Assembly (NCBI RefSeq): GCF_029227915.1
Contig: NC_079878.1
Location: 9,860,001 to 9,920,000, forward strand
Length of the DNA stretch: 60,000 nt
Reading direction: 5' to 3'
DNA from: Hydractinia symbiolongicarpus
Lineage: Eukaryota > Cnidaria > Hydrozoa > Anthoathecata > Hydractiniidae
Shown here: piece after piece, positions 30,101 to 39,100 of the stretch
Numbering within the stretch: position 1 is the stretch's first letter
Layout of the letters: every line of letters starts with the position of its first letter
Made by a program: the position numbers and the translations under genes
Notes under the pieces: generated by a model
Databases searched by the model: none
Told to the model about the DNA's origin: nothing
The model's input: the letters and a program-made list of their open reading frames with translations, nothing else

Positions 30101-33100
30101 CTTATGGACATTATCATACTAAAAATAAGTAAAAATCGATGATTATTAAGAATAGTTCAGCTGATAGTTTTTAGCATTCAACGTAGCAACTCTATGACTC
30201 TTCCACAAACGACACCAAACTTGGACTTTCCAAATAATGCTTGCAACTACTGGTGTTTTTAATTCCTAAGTAAAGCCTACTGAATGCAGTATGTTGGTCA
30301 AACACTGTTTGGTTATTCTCATAGTTGGGGAAAATGTGTGCAGGTTATAACCTGTATATAGAATTTTTGTTGTTTTTATTTCTTCTATATTTTCTCAGAC
30401 AATTCACAAAAGGATGCGTGCAAAGATGATAAGATGAATGTAAAGCAAAAATTATTGGAATACAAAACATGGAAAAGTATGATTACGTGTTTACAAACCT
30501 GCGGTAGGTGTTGAATTCATTTCTTTTTTTAGTTTTCATTTATTTTTTCTTAGTTCAATCGTACCCTTGTTTTCTTGAGAACTTTCTTTGGAGGGGGTTT
30601 CTGCAATAAAGAATTTAGATGTTGTTTTTTCTGCTTTTCAAGACATTGTGAAATGTCCAGAACGAATCCATGATAAAGATTTAAATTTCATACAGCAGGG
30701 AAATTTTTTATAGTCAAGGCTTCATTGATTATATCTAGTCATAAAAAAAAATAATATCGCAACCGTAAATGAAAGCCCTACTTCTGCTTAGAATTTGTAA
30801 AAATGAAATACCTCTGCTTAGAATTTGTAAAAATAAATTGTATTTTTGTAGATCAAGAAGATGCAGAAAGATTGATCCAAGAGAACATCTCTAAGTTAAC
30901 TGTTCTGACAGGCATTTCAACAGATAAAAATGCTGTATGCATTTGTTTTATATAAAATATTAAATGATACTCAAATCTACACCTTTCGCAAAAACGCCCC
31001 TGTCCTTTTTACACGCCCCTCTTCTTTTTTTAAAAAAGGTGACTTCTTGGAGCAGTATTTGTTTTTATTTAATAACTAAAGCTTTTCTTTTTTATAAACC
31101 AATGTTTATTAAAAACGTAATGTACTATTTTGGTGATAAATAGTTGGCTTCTGAAAAAAATCTTCAAACGAGCACCTTACCCAGAAAAGACTTCTTCCAC
31201 CTAAAACTTTTGCAATAGTTAAAAATCATTTTATTCATTCGACGAATAGAATAGCTTAACTACCCCTACAATTAAGATTCAACATTCAGTAACTTTTTTC
31301 CATGTTTAGTAGTCACTTACAGTATTTTAGGTCTCATCACATTACCTTTTTTACTTGATGACTCTTCAAAGATTTTGTGCTTGAAATTAAAGAAATTGCG
31401 AATTCAGTAAATTTCACAAAACCTCCAATTTTCTATACAAGCAAGTAAAGACAAAGTATTGATTTATTTAAAAAGAAATATTTATTTCGCACGAAAAAGG
31501 TTTTTATAAGATTTTATTCCAACCTACCAAATTTAGTGATACATTCCATCATTTCTTCATAGTGTGTTGCAAGATTGCATGAACATTGCCAGAGTGCACT
31601 TGAGCTGGCTATCACGTGCTCAAATAGATTAGATGAAGCACAACCAACCACAAGGTAAGAGACTGTTAGAAAAAAGGAATGACTGTTGTTAGTTTAATTT
31701 CAAAGTTTCATTATCAGCACTCTCCCTCAGAGGGTGGGAAAAGTGAAGTGTTGTTATTGTTTGATTTGAAGGTTTGCAGGAGAAGAGACTTCCCAAATTT
31801 TAGCTCACTACTTAATGAAAGTTTTTTTATTTTTGTTAATCGTTATGTATTGGTTACAATTTGGTATATCAATTCGCCAGTCGTTGGAGAATACGTTTTT
31901 AAATGATTCGTTGTACTTCAGCAAAAAGAATTTTATTCTCAGGAAACAATTTGCCTGAACTGCTAGAAAAGCAGGGAAGTTTGTAATAACATCACTTCCT
32001 CAACTAGTGTGGAAAACCAACTCGATCGATGCTGCATTTTTTTTGAAGCCCTCGTAAAATGCTATGACCTATGTTTTTATGTAGGGACTTTCAAGTGAGA
32101 GCATTGATGAAAATGGTTGATTTCTGTGATGACAGACTGAAAGAAGAAGGTTCGCCATTGTCTCTTATGTCTGTAATTAAGTCGAACGTAAAAAATGATA
32201 TGCAGTATATTATTGAGTGTACTTGAAATTCTGTTTAGTTGTCAACCATCACCCTCAGTTGTTCATACCATTTGTATATTTCTTCTAGATGACAAAGACA
32301 CAAAAGAAAATTGTGGACACGCTGACACCATCATTCGAAATCTATTGAAAGCAATGAAGTTGAATTCTGAGAAAGCTCGTCTTCGATTTCCGAGACTGTT
32401 ACAACTTATCGATGTATACAAAGACACGAGAGAAGTGTTCCTGAAACAGGTTAAAAATTATAACTTTTGATGTTTTTTGAAGAGGACTGTTAGATAGTAT
32501 GATCTGGTCCACTTGTTTCAACATGTTTTACCGATCGTAATAGACATTACAATTGTCCATATCTTTCCATTTTGATGTAGGTTTTATTCTCCTGCTATGT
32601 TTTGTTGAATTCAATTCTTCTTTGGGTAGTTTTTATTTGTTTCTTCATTTTCAAAAATCTTTCAAAAAATACAAATTTTTTTTTCAGTCAGGACAAGTTC
32701 CATGTTGGATGTTTTTAGCATGGATTAATCAGATAGTTGCCTTGATTGATAAATCTGCACAAAGCAGTTTGGTGACCATTCTAAATGCTATTGCTCGTGC
32801 CTACCCCCAGGCGTTGATGTATCCCTTGAGAGTTAGTAGTGATCAATATCACTTCACGAATGATTCTGACGGAAAAAAAAGAAAGGATTATTTTACCAGG
32901 TTTGATTTTAAGCTGACTTTAATTTAAAGTGATATAAATTAAAAGAATTGTTCACTCGCAGTGCATTTTAGCGTTTCGTACAATTTTATAATCTTTCAGT
33001 GTGTATCTAACCAAATAACCTTAGATCTTACGCCCGTGTCTATTTTAAACATTGACAAATTCAAGGCACGTGTTTTGTATCAAAAATGCGTTTATAACTA

Positions 33101-36100
33101 TTTGTGGGAACAGTAGAGTTAACTTTCCAATTATTTTGTTTTAGAATGTAGTACAAGTCTACGTTTCTTTTATAGGTTGCAAGCACATGTCACTTCGCCG
33201 CTTTTGGAGCCATTTGCTGATTCATTAGGACAACTTACTAACCCTACTCATGTGTTCAAGGTATTTTTGTTGTTACGAATCACGTATTTGTCCCTTGATG
33301 GAATATTACTCCAAATTCTTAGAAATTAACTTTTGGGTAGATTTTTATAGAATGGAACTAAATTTATCTTTTGGTTCTGAAAATTTTTAAAATTGTAATT
33401 TTAAGGCAGCTGTATTAAACCTAGAAATGTTACAACAAAAATTAGAGAAGCCGAATCTCTGATTCACTTTTTTTTTCTGGTAGGGGAAGACCTTAGTTAA
33501 AAAGACGTAAAGTTAAAGGACCTATCTCCTTGAAATGGAGTTCTCCATTTCAAGGAGATAGGTCCTTTTTCGTGAGAAATACGCTTATGTAATTATTTTA
33601 AAATGACAGAAATTTCCTTTATACTTGAGGGGCGATACGTTGATGTAAAAACTAGAACAAATGTGTACTCAGTTTTTTGCTTTTAGAAATGCTTTTTCCC
33701 GAAACTATTTTGTTTACAATATTTTTCAGGACTGCATTTACGAATTGAAAAAGTATGTGCGGCAAAAGAACAAGGAAAAAGTTTTAAGATGCTACAAAGA
33801 TCTTGTCGGGAAGTTATTTAATCTAGAAAGTTCACAGGTTGCCACGATGCGAGATAATGGAAGTAAAATCGATATTGGAAAAGGTTCTTTTATCAAGAAA
33901 TTTTCCAAGGTTTTGTTTTATGTTAATTTTTTCAACTTTGATTACTTCTAGTTGTTGGATAGGTGAAATACATGAAGTGAATACATGAAGTGAAGAGGGA
34001 AAATATATTGTTTTATCAGACAGTCTTCCTAAAACTTAATTTTGTTCTATAATCTTTTTATATTCCATAGTTTTGATCGATGTTGTAATTGTCAACCATC
34101 GCACCACTTTAACATACTTATTATTGCTATTGCCTCTGTTACACTAAACTTAGACAGTGCTTATAAGTTGCGGATAGAGATCAAATCTTATACGGTAGAA
34201 ATATGTCCACTGATACTGGACCTATTCTATATGCGAAACGGAATTTTTTCGTTTCAAGGCAAAAAGTAAAATGATTTGGTTCTGATACCAAAACAAATAA
34301 AAGCATCAAAGCGAAATGGCGGCATTAATAGGTAAACAAGTACTGAAGTTTTTAACTGTCGTATTGGGGACTTTTTAAGTCAGTTCTTCGTGTTTGCCTG
34401 TACACGTATTCCGGGATGATTTCTTTTCGGAATGACATCTCTCTGCATTGTGTCAAAATAGTCTGTATAAATAAAAATTTAAAGTGAGTTATTTAGTGTA
34501 AAGTCCTGTTTACACGACCAAAAACAAAGGCAGTACGAATGGTAATACATTTTGATCTTCCATGCACTTTTGTTATGTCCAGGAGTATAAAAAAACTCTG
34601 GAAACATTGTTTGGTAAAGATGGCCGAAAGCTTGTTGGAATGGATGAAAAGGTAGAATATATCATCAACAATGTGTTACTTTAAATTTTTATTTTAAACT
34701 TTCTGCTTTCCAAACTTTATTTCAATTTAGAGTTTCAATGAAGCCTTAAAAAAATTTCCTCTCGACAATATGCGCAAAGCAAGGTTTGAAGGTAACCTAA
34801 AAGATTTCTCACCTTGGTTGAGTGGATTTCAAAAAGATCGTTTTAAAAACCACCTTGAAATTCCAGGTAAAACATCTATCTGTTTATAAATGAAATGTTG
34901 TAAAATGTTTGGAGCAGTACTTACGACAGAAATGTCTCTACCGGTTGTTGATACTGAATGATATTTGAATTCTGAAGATTTCATGGCCAAGTCCAATACC
35001 TGATGTAATTAAATTTTTTCCGATCTTATATTTTTTGCAACCTCTTGTCTTAAAATGTAGAAATAAAATAAGATTATGAGACAACTCTGTCTTTCCCTGT
35101 TTTTAATGATGTTTTTAAATGATTTTTTATCCCTAATGTTAAAGTTCAGGAAGTAAATTCTTTTGGTAGGCAGGTTATCACTATTTCGGTGGGCTTACAA
35201 TGTTTGGGTTATTTTGAAATTATTTTTAGGTCAGTATGTTGGCCATAGTAAACCTATGATAGAATATCACGTCAAAATTGTTGGATTTGATCAAAGGGTA
35301 AGTTGAGTTCACAATAATTTGAATGAATAAAAGTTAACAATTCGCGAAAAAAATGTTAGCCAACCTTTTAACAGGTTGCAGTTGGATTCCCCAAATCGTA
35401 CTATTTGTTGACATGATGTGGTATAAACTCTAGCCTTTCATTCTTTAATTTCTTAGGTACTAACAATGAAGTCATTGCGTCAACCGAAGCGTATTACTAT
35501 CCGTGGTGATGATGAGAAAGAGTACAAGTTTTTAGTGAAAGGAGGGGAGGATTTAAGGCTTGATCAGCGACTTGAACAGGTAGAAATCCTAAACCTGTAT
35601 TTCAGTACTTTTCGGAGTGTAAAAAAAACAATAAACACTAGAATCCTGTGAGGTGTTACATCTCACAGGATTCTAGTGTTCCAAGGTGTAATCTAGTGTT
35701 CCAGGGTGTAATTCAGCGTTCTCAGTAGCCGTTAAAAACGGCTATTTCTCAATGGAAATTTATCCCAAATTTCCCAGTTTATTAGAGGAGCTAATTATAT
35801 TCATTTATAGACCATTTTATGCAAGTTGTAAAGGAGTATGATTTCATTAATACGTAAGACCATCTTGAATTGTTTTTGCGTTAAAGTAAAAGTTTCAACT
35901 TTGGCAGACTTTTAAAAGATGGTAACCAAACAACGTGAATATTTTTATCGTCCTTGTATGATTTTCGAGGTTTAAAATTTCTTCTGTGTAGATATTCGAA
36001 TTGATGAACATCGTGTTAAGAAATGATCCTGTTTGTAGCAATCGTTTATTGAGGTTGAAAACATACCAAGTTGTCCCTGTTACGAACAAGTAGGTTTTTT

Positions 36101-39100
36101 TAGCTTGTTTCACCAGTAGGGAAGCTTCTGTAATACTGTTTCCCTTCTTCCCTTCTATAAGATAAGATTTCGGTACTGTTCAATATTACAGCGTCGAGGA
36201 TGTAAATTTGATTTTGTTGCTTGACTTCTCCTTTATAAATGCTTTGGTTATTATCCAAAAAAAAACTAATTTCAGTTAAACCGGTACATCTTGATCTATG
36301 TAGTTAGGCTATTTTTTTTTATAAAAACACTGGGTACAAAATTCTAGAATTAACTCCTGCTTTTACGACCTAACTCCTGATTTTACGAACCAACTCCTGT
36401 TTTTATGAACAAAATACTGGTTATACAAACAAATTCCCACGTTGTAAAACCAAAAAATATCCTATATTGTCGAAGAACTAAATGTTGACAACAAAATCTT
36501 ACATTGATGAAGCAAAATCTTACGTTGACGCGAAAAGATCCTGTGCTTAATGACAGCGAATAATCAAATACGCGAAAGTTATGAAAACGATTTCACTGAA
36601 TGTTAATTATAAGTATTTCATTAATCTTTTTTTTTTTAAAGTAGAAGTCGAGATACCCAGATTTTATGTTTTAATGTTTAAATTTTGTTGACGGCGCGTA
36701 AATTTTGTATACAGCGCGTAAATTTTACTGTCATACTATTTTGATGAGATTTTAAATCATATGTTTAGAGTAGGTATCATAGAATGGGTGGACAATACCG
36801 TTCCTTATCAAAATTTGCTCGAACAGACAATGGACGAACGTGAGAGAAAAGCTTTTGATGACCCATTGTAAGTTAGATCTAATAATGTCCATGCACTGGG
36901 AGTCTTCCTGGGGTGGTTTAACTTTTTAGCCAACGTTTTTTTATTAATTTAGGGGACCATCTGAAAAATACAGGAAATTCTTGGCGAAATATAGAAGTGA
37001 TTATTCAACTATGTACAACAAAGCAACTCGCAGTGAAGCAGAAAAAAATTTTCATGACATAGTTAATTCAGTTCCTTGGGATTTGTTGAGGTGAATTTTA
37101 TATATCTTGTGTAATCTTTTATTTCGTTGGTAAAACAACTGTTTTGTTTAATTTCGGACGTGTACAGGTGCTAGTTGATTTCTGTCTGTCCAAGTGCAGT
37201 ATTTTTGTGAATAACAGATAAAAAGCATTAGGAACAAAACATCTCTTTAATAATAGCGGTATCCCGTCTGTCTGTTTGTGCGCAAAAAATAATCATGTTA
37301 CGGAAACACGAAATGCTATATATAAAAAACGGGCAAACGCGTGGATTTATCCACAGGCTTATTCTCTTTAATAATAGCCGTCTTCTGTCTGTGTGTCGGC
37401 GAAAGCTGCGTCCTGTTACGGAAACACGAAATCCGATATATAAAGGACGTGCGACCCCGTGTTTTTTTCACGGGTTAACGACTAGTTCATATATAATACC
37501 CGTATACGTCTGTTTGTCACGCAAAATAGTAACCGGAGTAGCGAGGTACATAGAATGCGGTGAATAAAGGGCGGGCCAACTCGTGAATTTATCCACGGAT
37601 CCCCAAATAGTTAAGTGAAGTCATTGTAATGTCTTCTTGTAGGAGAGCTTTTCAAAGACTGGCTGCGTCGTCAGAAGCATACTTTGTTTTACGCAATCAT
37701 TTCATTCAATCACACGCTTGTATGTGTATCGCGCAATACATTCTGGGTATAGGCGATCGTCATTTGTCGAACACCCTTATCGATAAGACTTCGGGTGGAG
37801 TGGTTGGGATTGATTTTGGACACGCGTTTGGTACCGCTACTCAGGTAATGTCAGCTAAAATTTGTGTGATTTTTGAAATTAAATGTGAGTTTTCTCATTA
37901 TGGAGCTGGCGTGTACTTTCAACATATCACTCAGATAGAATGTGTTTAAGATATACGAGTAAAACTTCGGAAAAACTTTTATTATCTTGGAAAATCAAAC
38001 CGCTTAAATACGAACGTCGTTACTTCTTCTATTTCCCTGTGCCGAATTTTTATAGTAGTAAATGCTTCACTTATTTCGTTTCCTTTTTTTATCTTTTAAT
38101 CGTATTCTGGAACACAAAATAAAAAAGGTGGCCTTAAATTTGTAAGCTTACGTAGCAAAAAGGCGCATAACAAAGCAATGGTTACGCTTGTTTTTTTTGA
38201 TTTAGTTGCTTGGGATTCCAGAGTTGATTCCGTTTCGCTTGACGCAACAGATGATAAATATTCTGCTTCCTCTTCAAGATGCGTCACCATACAAGCAGTC
38301 CATGATTGCCGTCTTGCAAGCATTTCGCAAGCATGCTAGTTCACTGCTTAATACGATGGATGTGTTTATTAACGAGCCTCTTCTTGATTGGGAGGTTGGT
38401 TTTATGATTTACTAGTTGTTATATGTGTCGCCTCTTTTGCCTAATTTTCCGGCTACTTTAAAGCGCAAAAATTTCAGTGGGTAAGTGGGTAAATTTAAAC
38501 GAAAAAAACATTTAATACTTGAAATATTTTTAGCAATATTCTAAAATTTTGATAGAATAATTTTCGGTCATATTTTACAGATTATATTTTCGAGCACAAA
38601 TATTGTCGAATGATAAGCTAAAAAACAAAAAACAATTTGATTCAAACTGTAATGGAATGAGGATATCAAGATTCTGAAGCTTGCGACAGAAACGACAATA
38701 CGTGATCAACTTTTGTTTTCCATTGTCAAAAAGTTCACTTCGGCCATTTTAACTGGCTTACCATATCGGAACTCCTGTTATTAAGCCGAATCTCCACTGG
38801 ACAATATTCGCGACGGTTTTTGTGACGAAAAGTAGAAACCAATTCAACTTTTCGTCATGACGAAAATCGCGGCCAATTAAATTCAAGTATTGATAACGAT
38901 CGTCGTGAAAATCATCCCGTGGAGATTCGCCCTTAGTGACCTTTTTGAAAAAAGGGAACAATTATTTTATTATTAGTGGAGTCTTTATATGTCTTCGTAT
39001 GTATTGTATCATATACTGTTGATATTTTTATCCAACGATAAATTATCTATCTATCTATATTATGATACCCGTATACGTCTCTCCGTCTGTCTGTAACGCA

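Noticed and set aside
37295-37567. 90-codon plus-strand frame
   Set aside because: Runs across three tandem Helitron-like repeats, so it is a by-product of non-coding repeat sequence.
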